A stretch of DNA of 64,000 nt from DMER64 sp964554535 (GTDB taxonomy: Bacteria; Bacteroidota; Bacteroidia; Bacteroidales; UBA932): NCBI GenBank assembly GCA_964554535.1, contig CAZKPB010000004.1, positions 52,402-116,401 on the forward strand, given 5' to 3'. The notes beneath the pieces were generated by a model. It searched no databases and was not told the DNA's origin. It saw nothing but the letters and a program-made list of their open reading frames with translations. Positions 34,762 to 44,487 of this stretch are shown one piece after another. The position numbers and the translations under genes are program-made. Every line of letters begins with the position of its first letter. Position 1 is the stretch's first letter.

Positions 34762-35901
34762 ATGTCCACCTATTTTATTGAAGTCCTCAAAGAAAAAGAT
34801 TTCTCCATCACCGATGTCTTTGTAGAAATCAAAAAAGATTTTCCCGCACTCAACTTAGACAAAATCCAGCCCATACTGACCTCATTGGTTAAAATGAAGG
34901 TACATATTGCGGCCATTTCCTATAACACGGTGGACCCGCTGGGGGCTGCGGTGGTTTCATCGGGAATTGTCATTCAACCGCTCAACCGCACCCCGCGCGG
35001 GGTGCTGCATTTCCTTCCCTCGGCCAATATTGACAAATTCGGGTCGGGCAGTGACGCACTGTTGATTTTTGAAGGCATTCTGGCCTTCTTTGGCTATACG
35101 GTCATCATTGCGGACCTGCTGGGTAACGGAGTTACCAAAGATACCAAGGAATATCCCTTCCTTCTACAGGAAAATACGGGCCGCGTGGCCTACGACATGC
35201 ACCGCGCCGCCATGGAGTATTTTCCGCAGGTGCTGGGGCATCCGCTGCAAAAGCATATCACCATTGGCGGGTATTCTATGGGCGGGTCGGCGGCCCTGGC
35301 GCTGGTGCGTCATATTGAACGCGAAAATCCGGATGACATTATCATTGACCGCGCCATCATAGGTGGCGGGGTGTACGACCTGGAAGTGGCCATGAGTGAA
35401 TTTATCAAGACCGGCTTTGCCCAGTATCCCGCAGCGCCCTGCATCATAAAGGCTTACGATTATTGGTATGATTTGAAACTGGACTACTCCAAAATATTCA
35501 TCGAGCCGCTGCTCTCCCATATGGACACGTGGCTGGACCGCACCCACGACCGTTTTCAGCTTACCGAGTGGATTGGACAGGACGTGCACGGATACCTGCA
35601 TCCTGACTTTTTCAAGCCGGAAAAAAACGCGGAATTCAACAAATTATGGGATAAACTGCCGGAAAATTCTCTGGTTACCGGATGGACCCCAAAAACACGC
35701 CTGCGTATGTCTCACGCCAATGACGACCAGTCCGTTCCCACCCAAGTGGCCGTGTATACCTACAAAGGGTTCAAACAACGCGGAGCCCGGGTGAAGATGC
35801 ATTATGGCAAAGGAGGCCACTACGAATTCGGCAAATGGTATTTTATCCGTATGATTATCTATTTGATGGGTAAGCGCTTTGCTTTTTGGACCCGTTCGTA
35901 A
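34762..35901 (+). CDS. Alpha/beta hydrolase (paralogue 3, no signal peptide)
   Basis: A 379-residue paralogue of the two lipoprotein hydrolases, but beginning MSTYFIEVLKEKDFS with no signal sequence, so probably cytoplasmic. The shared core is ISYNTVDPLGAAVVSSGIVIQP. Triad: GYSMGGSAAL, acid in HANDDQSVP, histidine in GGHYEFG. The start at 34762 is favoured; the 34735 alternative overlaps the promoter motif. It is likely cotranscribed with mscS, 12 bases downstream. Confidence 0.78.
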   Translation: MSTYFIEVLKEKDFSITDVFVEIKKDFPALNLDKIQPILTSLVKMKVHIAAISYNTVDPLGAAVVSSGIVIQPLNRTPRGVLHFLPSANIDKFGSGSDALLIFEGILAFFGYTVIIADLLGNGVTKDTKEYPFLLQENTGRVAYDMHRAAMEYFPQVLGHPLQKHITIGGYSMGGSAALALVRHIERENPDDIIIDRAIIGGGVYDLEVAMSEFIKTGFAQYPAAPCIIKAYDYWYDLKLDYSKIFIEPLLSHMDTWLDRTHDRFQLTEWIGQDVHGYLHPDFFKPEKNAEFNKLWDKLPENSLVTGWTPKTRLRMSHANDDQSVPTQVAVYTYKGFKQRGARVKMHYGKGGHYEFGKWYFIRMIIYLMGKRFAFWTRS

Positions 35902-35913
35902 ATTTTTAGCCTT

Positions 35914-36831
35914 ATGTTTGAATACATTGCCCACCAGATTCCCTTCAATGTGGCGGACATGGCAGACCAGATGACCGCTATTGTACAGGAAGACAGCTTC
36001 TTCAAAAAAATCACATCCGCCTCGCTGCCCGAAATGGCGGAAAAGGCTTTTGCCTGGAGTGTCTCCTTTGCGGGACGGTTGCTGGCCGCCGCAGTGGTAT
36101 TTGTGGTGCTGCGCTGGTTTATCCGCCGCATTAACCGGCATATGCTCCGCAATATGGAGCGGCACCAGTCAGACAAGGCGCTGGTAAACTTTGTAAAGAG
36201 CTTTATTTCTATTGTGCTCAATACCTGTATGGTATTGATCATCATTATGATTCTTGGGGTGCAGACGTCCTCCATCATGGCACTAATGGCCTCGGCCGGG
36301 GTGGCCATTGGTCTGGCACTCAGCGGTACCCTGCAAAATTTTGCGGGCGGGGTGATGATTTTGCTTCAAAAGCCCTTTCAGTTGGGAGACTACATAGAAG
36401 CACAGGGACAGGCGGGCTATGTAAAAGAAATCCAGATTGTCAGCACCATCATACTGACCCTGGACAACAAGACCATTTATATTCCCAACGGAGCTCTGTC
36501 CACGGGTGTTATCAACAATTATTCCAGGCAGGACATCCGGCGTATTGACTGGACTTTTTCCATTGCCTACGGCGACAATTACGATAAAGCCAAAGCCGTG
36601 CTGCAGGAGTTACTGGACAAGGACGTGCGGGTGTTGAAAGAACCGGCGTATTTTATTGCCCTCTCGGCCCTGGCGGACAGTTCGGTAAAAATTGTGGTGC
36701 GGGCCTGGTCCAAAACGGAAGACTTCTGGGCGGTGTTTTATGACCTCAATGAAAAGGTTTATCGCGTATTTGCCCAACAGGGGCTCAACATCCCGTTCCC
36801 GCAACTGGACGTACACGTGACAAATAAATAA
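35914..36831 (+). CDS. MscS family small-conductance mechanosensitive channel
   Basis: An inner-membrane channel that opens on hypo-osmotic stress. The 305 residues give three helices and the pore-lining TM3 (VAIGLALSGTLQNFAGG) followed by FQLGDYIEAQGQAGYV, the start of the cytoplasmic beta domain. The length suits the minimal E. coli-type MscS. It is convergent with the LytTR regulator 13 bases away. Confidence 0.92.
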   Translation: MFEYIAHQIPFNVADMADQMTAIVQEDSFFKKITSASLPEMAEKAFAWSVSFAGRLLAAAVVFVVLRWFIRRINRHMLRNMERHQSDKALVNFVKSFISIVLNTCMVLIIIMILGVQTSSIMALMASAGVAIGLALSGTLQNFAGGVMILLQKPFQLGDYIEAQGQAGYVKEIQIVSTIILTLDNKTIYIPNGALSTGVINNYSRQDIRRIDWTFSIAYGDNYDKAKAVLQELLDKDVRVLKEPAYFIALSALADSSVKIVVRAWSKTEDFWAVFYDLNEKVYRVFAQQGLNIPFPQLDVHVTNK

Positions 36832-36844
36832 TTTCTTCGGGATC

Positions 36845-37537
36845 TTAGAAGGGCAGTCCTTTCTTGCGTGTACGGCTTATGGGAATCCGGCGGCCCGCTA
36901 CGGTAAGGCTGGTGGTGCTGATACTGTCAATCTTGTCAATGGCCACAATGTACGATTTGTGCACCCGCGCAAAACGGGTGGACGGCAGTGTTTCTTCCAG
37001 GGATTTGAGGGTGCCGTAAGCCGTTATCTGCCGTTTGGTGGTGTGATAGGTCACGTATTCGTGCTGGGCCTGAAGGTAAATAATATCTTCCAGGATCACT
37101 TTGTAATCCTGATGGTCCGCGTGGACCATAATAAAAGACGGCGGTTGTGGAAGTGCATTACGGCGTGCCAGGCAACCTTCCATTGCTTTGGCCATAGCCT
37201 TGAAAAAACGAGGCAGGGCAATGGGTTTGAGCAGGTAATCCTTGGCGTCAAGGTCAAATCCGGATAGGGCAAACTGGGAATAGGCTGTGGTGAAAATGAC
37301 GGACGGACGGGGTTCCAGTCCGGCCACAAAATCCAGTCCCGATTTGTCGGGCATTTGAATGTCACACAACAAAATATCCACAGGAGTTTCAGCCAGGATG
37401 CGGGACGCCTCGGCCGCATTGGCGCAACTGCCCACCACCGTAACGTGCGGCACCTGCCGGCAGTAATCTTCCAGCAGCACGCGGGCAATAGCCTCGTCGT
37501 CCACAATAAGCACGTTATATTCAGTAATTTCTGTCAT
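36845..37537 (-). CDS. LytTR family response regulator
   Basis: A 230-residue DNA-binding response regulator: receiver domain (VLIVDDE, phospho-acceptor Asp in LLCDIQMP, Thr in FTTAYS, Lys in DYLLKPI) and a C-terminal LytTR domain (VIYLQAQHEYVTYHT-like region and FARVHKSYIV). It overlaps its kinase by 17 bases. The divergent TolC-MFP-RND efflux operon is a plausible target (inference). Confidence 0.92.
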   Translation of the reverse strand: MTEITEYNVLIVDDEAIARVLLEDYCRQVPHVTVVGSCANAAEASRILAETPVDILLCDIQMPDKSGLDFVAGLEPRPSVIFTTAYSQFALSGFDLDAKDYLLKPIALPRFFKAMAKAMEGCLARRNALPQPPSFIMVHADHQDYKVILEDIIYLQAQHEYVTYHTTKRQITAYGTLKSLEETLPSTRFARVHKSYIVAIDKIDSISTTSLTVAGRRIPISRTRKKGLPF

Positions 37538-38534
37538 ATTGAATGCATAACTCGGTTTTATAAACCCCTTCTTCCGTTTCCGCGGTCAGGGAATAGGCGT
37601 GCGGATAATACAGGTCCAAACGGCGCACCACATTGGGAATACCCACCCCGTCTCGCTCTTTAAGCAGCATAGAGGCTTCGTCTTCTTTGACGCGGTTGGA
37701 AGTGGTCATATACAACTCCGTCCGGGTGACGGAAAGCTCTATAAGCACCTGGGCTTCCTTGTTGGTGCTTATTTCTCCGTGCTTGAAACAGTTTTCCACA
37801 AAAGGCTGCAGAATCATAGGCGGAATGGAGGCCCGCGGATTCTCCAGCGTGTAAGTGAATTTCAGATTGGGACGTTCTCCGTAACGGATGCGCTGGAAGG
37901 CCACATAGCTTTCAATGTAGTGGATCTCGTTTTCCACCGGCACGCGGTCCGCCTGGCATTCGTCGGTGATATAGCGCAACATCTCGGCCAGTTTCATGAT
38001 CATGTCCGGAGCCCGCCTGTCTTTTGTGTAGCTTAACGAGTAGATGGTGTTCAGCGCGTTGAACATAAAATGGGGATTCATCTGGTTGCGCAGCAACTGC
38101 ACTTCCATCTCTTGCTTTTCCTGCTGCAGCGCCTCGGCCTGCATTTGGGTACGGCGGCTGCGCACGCTCATGGCGCCTATATAGGACCCCATGGTGAGCA
38201 GACTGACCCTGAAAAGGGGATAGATCATTTGCGGCCTTTCCCGGTCAGGGAAAAGGAGCCTCTGCACAAACCCCTCTGCCTGCAGCAACAATACCACACA
38301 GACACCCAGCAGCAAAAAAGTCATCACAACCCCCACAATACGGGAGGCCCTGTTGATTTTCTGTGAGCCGAGCAAGCCGGTGAACAGCCACACATACAGC
38401 ACCAGACACAAGGTGTCAAGGGCCGAGAGCACAGCCGACAGCAACGGATTCACCTGCAACCCGCCCAAAAAAAGCAGTACAAAAACCAACAGTGGAATCC
38501 AGACTTTGGTATACTTGCGCAAAAAATTTCCCAT
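37521..38534 (-). CDS. LytS/YehU-type sensor histidine kinase
   Basis: A 337-residue membrane kinase. About five hydrophobic helices fill residues 10-150, with no large sensor domain. The His_kinase box is QMNPHFMFNALNTIYSL, and the ATPase part has FVENCFKHG and GVGIPNVVRRLDLYY. It is first gene of the pair with the LytTR regulator. A TATCTTTG element lies four bases before its start. Confidence 0.92.
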   Translation of the reverse strand: MGNFLRKYTKVWIPLLVFVLLFLGGLQVNPLLSAVLSALDTLCLVLYVWLFTGLLGSQKINRASRIVGVVMTFLLLGVCVVLLLQAEGFVQRLLFPDRERPQMIYPLFRVSLLTMGSYIGAMSVRSRRTQMQAEALQQEKQEMEVQLLRNQMNPHFMFNALNTIYSLSYTKDRRAPDMIMKLAEMLRYITDECQADRVPVENEIHYIESYVAFQRIRYGERPNLKFTYTLENPRASIPPMILQPFVENCFKHGEISTNKEAQVLIELSVTRTELYMTTSNRVKEDEASMLLKERDGVGIPNVVRRLDLYYPHAYSLTAETEEGVYKTELCIQYDRNY

Positions 38535-38538
38535 TTTT

Positions 38539-38546
38539 CAAAGATA
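38539..38546 (-). promoter_or_regulatory. -7 element abutting the kinase start
   Basis: TATCTTTG on the minus strand, four bases before the ATG, predicting an almost leaderless transcript. Confidence 0.35.
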
Positions 38547-38672
38547 AATAAAACCTTTGAGTGAAAAAATAGCGCGTTTCCGTGAATTTATTTGGAAAGT
38601 AGAGCGTTTTGGTATTTTCTTTGCGGGCTTAAGAAACCTTGACCTATCCAATATTGTAGAAGATATATATTT

Positions 38673-40040
38673 ATGAAGAAGATTTTTAGATTCCTTGTTC
38701 CGGCACTGCTACTGGTGGCTGCCAGCCCCTCTCCGGCAAAAAGCCAGTCCGACATCCTGCCGTCAGAACCCACCGATTCGTTGCACGTAAACCTTGAAAC
38801 TGCTCTGGAAGTAGCGCTGCAAAGCAGTCCCACCATTATCATTGCAGACCGTGAAATCACCCGCACCCATTACGCCCGCAAAGAGGCGCAGTCGGGTTTC
38901 TGGCCTACCATTGCCGCCAGCGGCACTTACAACCGCACCCTCAAGAAACAGGTGATGGCCATGGACTTTGGGGGAGAAACAATGGAAATCTCCGTAGGTA
39001 CGGACAACAACTGGGCCGCCGGACTGAATCTGGCGCTGCCGCTGGTCGCCCCTGCCCTGTGGAAAACCGTACAGCTATCCAACCTGGACATTGAACTGGC
39101 CGTTGAATCGGCCCGCGCCAGCCGCGTGACGATGATCAGTTCTGTCAAAAAGGCATACTTTGCTTACCTGCTGGCCAAAGATTCCTATAACGTACTGCAA
39201 CGCAACTACAACAACGTGGCATTGAACACCAAGATAGTGACCGATAAATTTGACCAGGGTCTTGCCAGCGAATACGACAAACTCCGGGCCGAGGTACAAC
39301 TCAAGAATCAGCGCCCCGCCCTGCTTGCGGCCGAGGCGGCCATTGAACTGGCCTCTATGCAGATAAAGGCCCTTATGGGAGTTGACGTGGATTACCCCAT
39401 TATTTTTGAAGGCACCCTGTCTGATTATGAATCGGAAGTCAACCAGGAATCCTACCTGCAGAACGCCTCTTTCTCGCTGGCTCAGAATTCCGCCTTGAGA
39501 CAGATGGATATACAGAAAAAACAGCTAGAGACAGCCCTGCAAATCACCCGTGCCTCATACATGCCCACCCTGGCATTGGCCAGCGCTTTCCAGTACTCCT
39601 CAATGAACAACAATTTCAAATTCTCGACCTACAAGTGGTACACCTACTCCAATGCCGCGCTGTCACTGAGCATCCCCATCTTCAGCGGGATGTCCAAACA
39701 GCAGAAGGTCAAACAGAGTCAACTGACCATGCAGACATTGGATGATACGCGCCTCAACACCGAGCGTAACCTGCAAATCAGCGTGCACGGCTGCCTGGTC
39801 AAAATGGAAAACGCCATTGCGGACCTGGCTTCCAACAAAGAGAATATGGCTATGGCCGAGAAAGCCTATTCCATAAGCCAGAAACAATTTGACGTGGGAA
39901 TGACCACCTGGCTGGAACTGAGTTCCTCGGAACTTGCCCTTACACAGGCCCGTCTGGCCTACCACCAGTCCATTTACGACTATATGTCCTATATGGCCGA
40001 ATTAGACAGCGTTTTAGGAAAAAATAATACAAATAACTAA
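38673..40040 (+). CDS. TolC family outer-membrane efflux protein (RND operon)
   Basis: A 455-residue outer-membrane channel with signal peptide and two OEP repeats of coiled-coil helices (VKKAYFAYLLAKDSYNVLQR; NLQISVHGCLVKMENAIADL). It is first in an operon with a periplasmic adaptor (6 bases) and an RND pump (8 bases), forming a tripartite exporter. It is divergent from the LytS/LytR pair. Confidence 0.92.
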   Translation: MKKIFRFLVPALLLVAASPSPAKSQSDILPSEPTDSLHVNLETALEVALQSSPTIIIADREITRTHYARKEAQSGFWPTIAASGTYNRTLKKQVMAMDFGGETMEISVGTDNNWAAGLNLALPLVAPALWKTVQLSNLDIELAVESARASRVTMISSVKKAYFAYLLAKDSYNVLQRNYNNVALNTKIVTDKFDQGLASEYDKLRAEVQLKNQRPALLAAEAAIELASMQIKALMGVDVDYPIIFEGTLSDYESEVNQESYLQNASFSLAQNSALRQMDIQKKQLETALQITRASYMPTLALASAFQYSSMNNNFKFSTYKWYTYSNAALSLSIPIFSGMSKQQKVKQSQLTMQTLDDTRLNTERNLQISVHGCLVKMENAIADLASNKENMAMAEKAYSISQKQFDVGMTTWLELSSSELALTQARLAYHQSIYDYMSYMAELDSVLGKNNTNN

Positions 40041-40046
40041 CATACA

Positions 40047-41069
40047 ATGAAGAAGATTGCCGTTGTTTCCGTTTTAGCCGCCCTTGTGATTGCCGGCGGC
40101 TGCAGTCAGGGAAATTCCAAAACACAGGAAGCCGCCCCTGCCGCCTCTGCCATACTTACCGTACGCACAGCACCCATTACGTTGCAGGAGGTGTCTCAAA
40201 TCAACGAATTCACCGCTACCGTAGAAGCCAATATTGTGAACAACATTGCCCCTATGATGAGCGTTCGCATCAACCAAATATTTGTGGAAGTGGGAGATTT
40301 TGTCCGTGCCGGGCAGAAACTGGTACAGATGGACAACAACAACCTGTCACAAGCCAAAACCCAGTTGGACAACCTTGAAACGTCTTTCAAGCGTATTGAC
40401 GAATTGTACAAAGTGGGGGGAGTATCCCGTGCGGAATGGGACATGCAGAAAACCAACCTGGACATTGCCCGCACTTCTTACCAGAATCTGGTGGAAAACA
40501 CCCAGTTGCTGAGCCCCATCAACGGGGTGGTAACCGCGCGCAACTATGACAGCGGGGACCTTTACTCCATGGGACGCGCCGTGCTGGTAATTGAGCAGGT
40601 AAGCCCCGTCAAGTTGATGATCAATGTGAGCGAACAATTCTATACCAAAGTGAAAAAAGGGATGCCCGTAGACGTCCGTCTGGACGTATATCCGGGCGAC
40701 ACCTTCCAGGGCAAGGTGTCGCTGGTATACCCCACCATTACCGCCGCCACCCGCACCTTCCCGGTTGAAATCACCATTGCCAACACCAACGCCAAGGTAC
40801 GTCCGGGGATGTTTGCCCGTGTAACCATTGACCTGGGCACCGCCCCCTGTCTGCTGGTTCCCGACCAGGCTGTCATCAAACAGCGCGGTTCCGGCGAACG
40901 TTATCTGTACGTATATCAGAACGGCAAGGCGGAATACCGCCTTCTGGAGCTGGGCAAACTCGTAGACAACCAATATGTAGTCCTCTCCGGTGTGGAAGAG
41001 GGAGAACAAGTCATCACCGCCGGTCTCACCAACCTGACCAACGGAGCTGACGTGGAACTTGCTAAATAA
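40047..41069 (+). CDS. RND efflux periplasmic adaptor lipoprotein
   Basis: A 340-residue membrane fusion protein linking pump and channel. Lipobox AGGC gives Cys19. It shows the biotinyl-lipoyl half-motifs (VEVGDFVRAGQKLVQMD; LLSPINGVVTARNYDSGDL), a short hairpin, then beta-barrel and membrane-proximal domains. The substrate is unknown. Confidence 0.93.
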   Translation: MKKIAVVSVLAALVIAGGCSQGNSKTQEAAPAASAILTVRTAPITLQEVSQINEFTATVEANIVNNIAPMMSVRINQIFVEVGDFVRAGQKLVQMDNNNLSQAKTQLDNLETSFKRIDELYKVGGVSRAEWDMQKTNLDIARTSYQNLVENTQLLSPINGVVTARNYDSGDLYSMGRAVLVIEQVSPVKLMINVSEQFYTKVKKGMPVDVRLDVYPGDTFQGKVSLVYPTITAATRTFPVEITIANTNAKVRPGMFARVTIDLGTAPCLLVPDQAVIKQRGSGERYLYVYQNGKAEYRLLELGKLVDNQYVVLSGVEEGEQVITAGLTNLTNGADVELAK

Positions 41070-41077
41070 TTACACGT

Positions 41078-44000
41078 ATGAGTCTATATCAATCTGCAGT
41101 AAAGAAACCCATTACCACCGCCCTGATTTACGTGGCGATAGCCGTACTGGGTATCTTTTCTTTAAGCATCCTGGCGGTAGACCTGCTACCCAGTATCAGC
41201 GAGAACACCATTATTGTAATGACCACCTATTCCGGAGCCAGTGCCTCGGATATAGAAAACAACGTCACCAAAGTGCTGGAAAGTTCTTTGAGCAGTGTAA
41301 GCGACTTGAAGCACATTACCTCCAGCACGCGCGAGAACGCCTCGGTCATCATGCTGGAATTTGAATACGGTATTGATATTGCCGAGGCCACCAACGACGT
41401 GCGCGACAAAATCAATATGATTGCCGACTTCCTGCCGGACGATGCCAACACCCCCGTTATCTTCAAATTCGGTACGGACGATATCCCCATCTTTCTCCTC
41501 TCCGTACAGGCCAAAGAAAGCATGGGCGGTCTGTACAAGATTCTGGACGACCGGGTGGCTTCGCCGCTCAGCCGTATCAAGGGTGTGGGGACCGTGTCCA
41601 TCTCGGGTACGCCCCAGCGCGAGATTAACATCTATTGCGACCCGTACAAGCTGGAAGCCTACAACCTGACCATTGAATCCATAGCTCAGGTGATTGGTTA
41701 CGAAAACCGCAATACCCCCGGAGGAAGCATTGACATCGGTTCCCACACCTACGCCCTGCGCGTGGAAGGTGAATTTGACGACCCGTTGCAGATGGCCGAC
41801 CTTATCGTTGGCAGCTACAACGGCCAGAACATCTTCTTGCGTGACGTGGCCCGCGTAGAAGACCGTTTTCAGGAACGCGCCCAGAAATCTTACGTGGACG
41901 GCATAGAAGGCGGGATGATCATGATCCAGAAACAAGTGGGTGCCAACACGCTGGATATTGCCAAAAAAGTAAAGGCACAACTGCCCGTCATTCAGGAAGG
42001 ACTGCCTTCCGATGTAGAGATTGGCATCATTATGGACAGTTCTGACAACATCAGCCGTACCATTGATTCTCTGGTGGAAACCATTATGATTACCCTTATT
42101 CTGGTTGTAGTCATTGTGCTGTTCTTCCTGGGCCGGTGGAGAGCCACCCTTATTGTAGCCATTGTAATTCCCGTATCTCTGGTAGCCGCCTTCATTTACT
42201 TGCTGATTTCAGGCAACTCACTCAACATCATCTCTATGTCCTCTCTGAGTATTGCCATCGGGATGGTGGTGGACGACGCCATTGTGGCGCTGGAAAACAT
42301 CAGCAAACATATTGAGAGGGGTACCAAGCCCAAGTCAGCCGCCATCTACGCCACCAATGAGGTGTCCATTTCCATCATCGCCTCCACCCTCACCCTGTTT
42401 GCCGTATTCATTCCCATGACCTTTGCCTCGGGAATGGCCGGAGAAATGTTTGGCCAGCTGGGCTGGATTATTGCCATTGTCAGCGGTGTTTCCACCCTGG
42501 CCGCCCTTACCCTTACGCCTATGATGGCTTCCCAGTTGCTGCAGCAGAAGCCTAAGAGAACCAAAGGATTTGCCTTTCTTTTCACCTACGTGGAAAAAGC
42601 ACTGGACGCTATGGACCGCGCCTATGGTACGGCACTGGCCTGGTGTGTGCGCCACCGCGTTACGGTGATGCTGGGCTCTGCCGGTATTTTCCTGGCCTCG
42701 CTGTCACTGCTTTTGGTAGTTCCCACCGAGTTCTTCCCGCAACAGGACAACGCTCGTCTGTCGGCCACCGTCAACCTGCCCATAGGTACCCGCTCGGAAA
42801 TTTCTGAAGAATTAGCCTTCCGGATATCCGACCAGTTCAAGGCCGATTACCCTGAAATTGAAAGTATGACCATCACCGTGGGACAGGCCGGAGAAGACGA
42901 TATGTTCGGTCAGATGAGTGACAGCGGTCCCCACGTGATATCCTACAACATCCGCCTGAGTGAGAAGACCGAGCGCAAGCGCGGCATTCAGGAATTGGCC
43001 GACGGTATGCGTGAAGACTTGCGTACCAAATACCCGGAAATCCGCACCTTTACCGTAGGTTCCGGTCAAGGCGGCATGGGGGGTGAAACCAGTGTGGACC
43101 TGGAAGTATACGGATTTGATTTTAATACCACCGATATTGTGGCCGGCGAGTTGATGGACCGGATGGAAAAATTCCCGGGCTGTTCCCAGGTTACCATCTC
43201 GCGCGACGAATATTCTCAGGAATACCAGGTGGAATTTGACCGTGAAAAGCTGGCCCAGCACGGGCTCAACATGACTACGGCATCCATGTACCTGCGCAAC
43301 CGTATCAACGGTGCCACCGCATCACAATACCGTGAAGACGGGGAAGAATATAAAATAAAGGTGCGTTACGCCCCCGAGTTCCGCGAAAGTCTGGAAGCCA
43401 TTGAAGACATCCTCCTTTACAACAATCAGGGACAAGCCATTCGTCTGAGAGATGTGGGCAAAGTGGTGGAAGGTATGCAACCGCCTACCATCGACCGTAA
43501 AGACCGTGAACGTCTGGTAACGGTAAGCTGTATTGCCGCCAAGGGAACCCCCCTGAGTAAACTGGTAAAAGCGGCTCAGGCTGAAATCAGCCAGATAACC
43601 ATTCCCGATGACGTGCTGGTAAACGTAGCCGGTAGTTACGAGGACCAGCAGGATTCCTTCAAGGACCTGTTTACCCTTATGCTGATCATTGTGATGCTGG
43701 TATACATTGTGATGGCCGCCCAGTTTGAATCTTTCAAATACCCGTTCATTATTATGTTTTCTCTGCCGTTTGCCCTTACCGGGGTACTGATTGGGATGGC
43801 AGCCAGCGGCTACGCCATAGGAATGCTCAGCATGGTGGGGATGCTGATGCTGATTGGGATTGTGGTGAAGAACGGTATTGTGCTTATTGACTATACCATT
43901 CTGTGCCGGGAAAGAGGCATGTCCGTCACTTCTTCCGTAGTTACGGCAGGCCGTTCCCGTCTGCGTCCTATCCTTATGACCGCCTTGACCACCATTTGCG

Positions 44001-44182
44001 GGATGATTCCATTGGCCGTCGGCCGCGGGGTAGGAGCGGAAATGTGGAACGGGCTGGGAGTCACCGTAGCCTGCGGTCTAACCGTGTCCACCTTTGTCAC
44101 CCTCTTCCTGATTCCGGTTATGTACAGCTATATGACCGAACGCAGCCTGCGCCGCAAAGAACGTAAAGCGCTTAAAAATTAA
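41078..44182 (+). CDS. RND efflux pump inner-membrane permease (HAE1/AcrB family)
   Basis: A 1034-residue proton-driven exporter with 12 expected helices and two large periplasmic loops. The proton-relay Asp pair is in GMVVDDAIVALENI. The duplicated half is seen in GIVVKNGIVLIDYT. The preceding adaptor and TolC genes and the following PG0541 gene make the usual Bacteroidales set. Confidence 0.94.
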   Translation: MSLYQSAVKKPITTALIYVAIAVLGIFSLSILAVDLLPSISENTIIVMTTYSGASASDIENNVTKVLESSLSSVSDLKHITSSTRENASVIMLEFEYGIDIAEATNDVRDKINMIADFLPDDANTPVIFKFGTDDIPIFLLSVQAKESMGGLYKILDDRVASPLSRIKGVGTVSISGTPQREINIYCDPYKLEAYNLTIESIAQVIGYENRNTPGGSIDIGSHTYALRVEGEFDDPLQMADLIVGSYNGQNIFLRDVARVEDRFQERAQKSYVDGIEGGMIMIQKQVGANTLDIAKKVKAQLPVIQEGLPSDVEIGIIMDSSDNISRTIDSLVETIMITLILVVVIVLFFLGRWRATLIVAIVIPVSLVAAFIYLLISGNSLNIISMSSLSIAIGMVVDDAIVALENISKHIERGTKPKSAAIYATNEVSISIIASTLTLFAVFIPMTFASGMAGEMFGQLGWIIAIVSGVSTLAALTLTPMMASQLLQQKPKRTKGFAFLFTYVEKALDAMDRAYGTALAWCVRHRVTVMLGSAGIFLASLSLLLVVPTEFFPQQDNARLSATVNLPIGTRSEISEELAFRISDQFKADYPEIESMTITVGQAGEDDMFGQMSDSGPHVISYNIRLSEKTERKRGIQELADGMREDLRTKYPEIRTFTVGSGQGGMGGETSVDLEVYGFDFNTTDIVAGELMDRMEKFPGCSQVTISRDEYSQEYQVEFDREKLAQHGLNMTTASMYLRNRINGATASQYREDGEEYKIKVRYAPEFRESLEAIEDILLYNNQGQAIRLRDVGKVVEGMQPPTIDRKDRERLVTVSCIAAKGTPLSKLVKAAQAEISQITIPDDVLVNVAGSYEDQQDSFKDLFTLMLIIVMLVYIVMAAQFESFKYPFIIMFSLPFALTGVLIGMAASGYAIGMLSMVGMLMLIGIVVKNGIVLIDYTILCRERGMSVTSSVVTAGRSRLRPILMTALTTICGMIPLAVGRGVGAEMWNGLGVTVACGLTVSTFVTLFLIPVMYSYMTERSLRRKERKALKN

Positions 44183-44189
44183 CAAATCT

Positions 44190-44483
44190 ATGAAAGCAAT
44201 ATTTATATCATTCTACCAGGCCTTTTACGAAGAAGTACTGGCTGTGCTGGAAAAAAACAACATCCGCGGATTCACTTTCTGGGAAGAGGTGCGTGGCCGT
44301 GGGGGAGAGAAAGGAGAACCCCATCTGGGCACACACGCCTGGCCCACACTCAACTCGGCCATGCTGACCTTTGTTCCGGAAAAAGCCGTTGAAGGGTTGC
44401 TAAAAGATTTGAAAGCACTGGACGAGGGTGCCCCCAAACAGGGAATGCGCGCCTTTGTGCTTGACGCCCGCCAGGGCTGGTAA
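44190..44483 (+). CDS. PG0541 family transporter-associated PII-like protein
   Basis: A 97-residue protein of the small ferredoxin-like family found behind RND pumps in Bacteroidales. It begins MKAIFISFYQAFYEEVLAVL and has FTFWEEVRGRGG in the place of the PII T-loop, then AMLTFVPEKAVEGLL. It may modulate the pump, but no mechanism can be read from sequence. It is seven bases after the permease and four bases before a fucosidase gene. Confidence 0.82.
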   Translation: MKAIFISFYQAFYEEVLAVLEKNNIRGFTFWEEVRGRGGEKGEPHLGTHAWPTLNSAMLTFVPEKAVEGLLKDLKALDEGAPKQGMRAFVLDARQGW

Positions 44484-44487
44484 CGTT

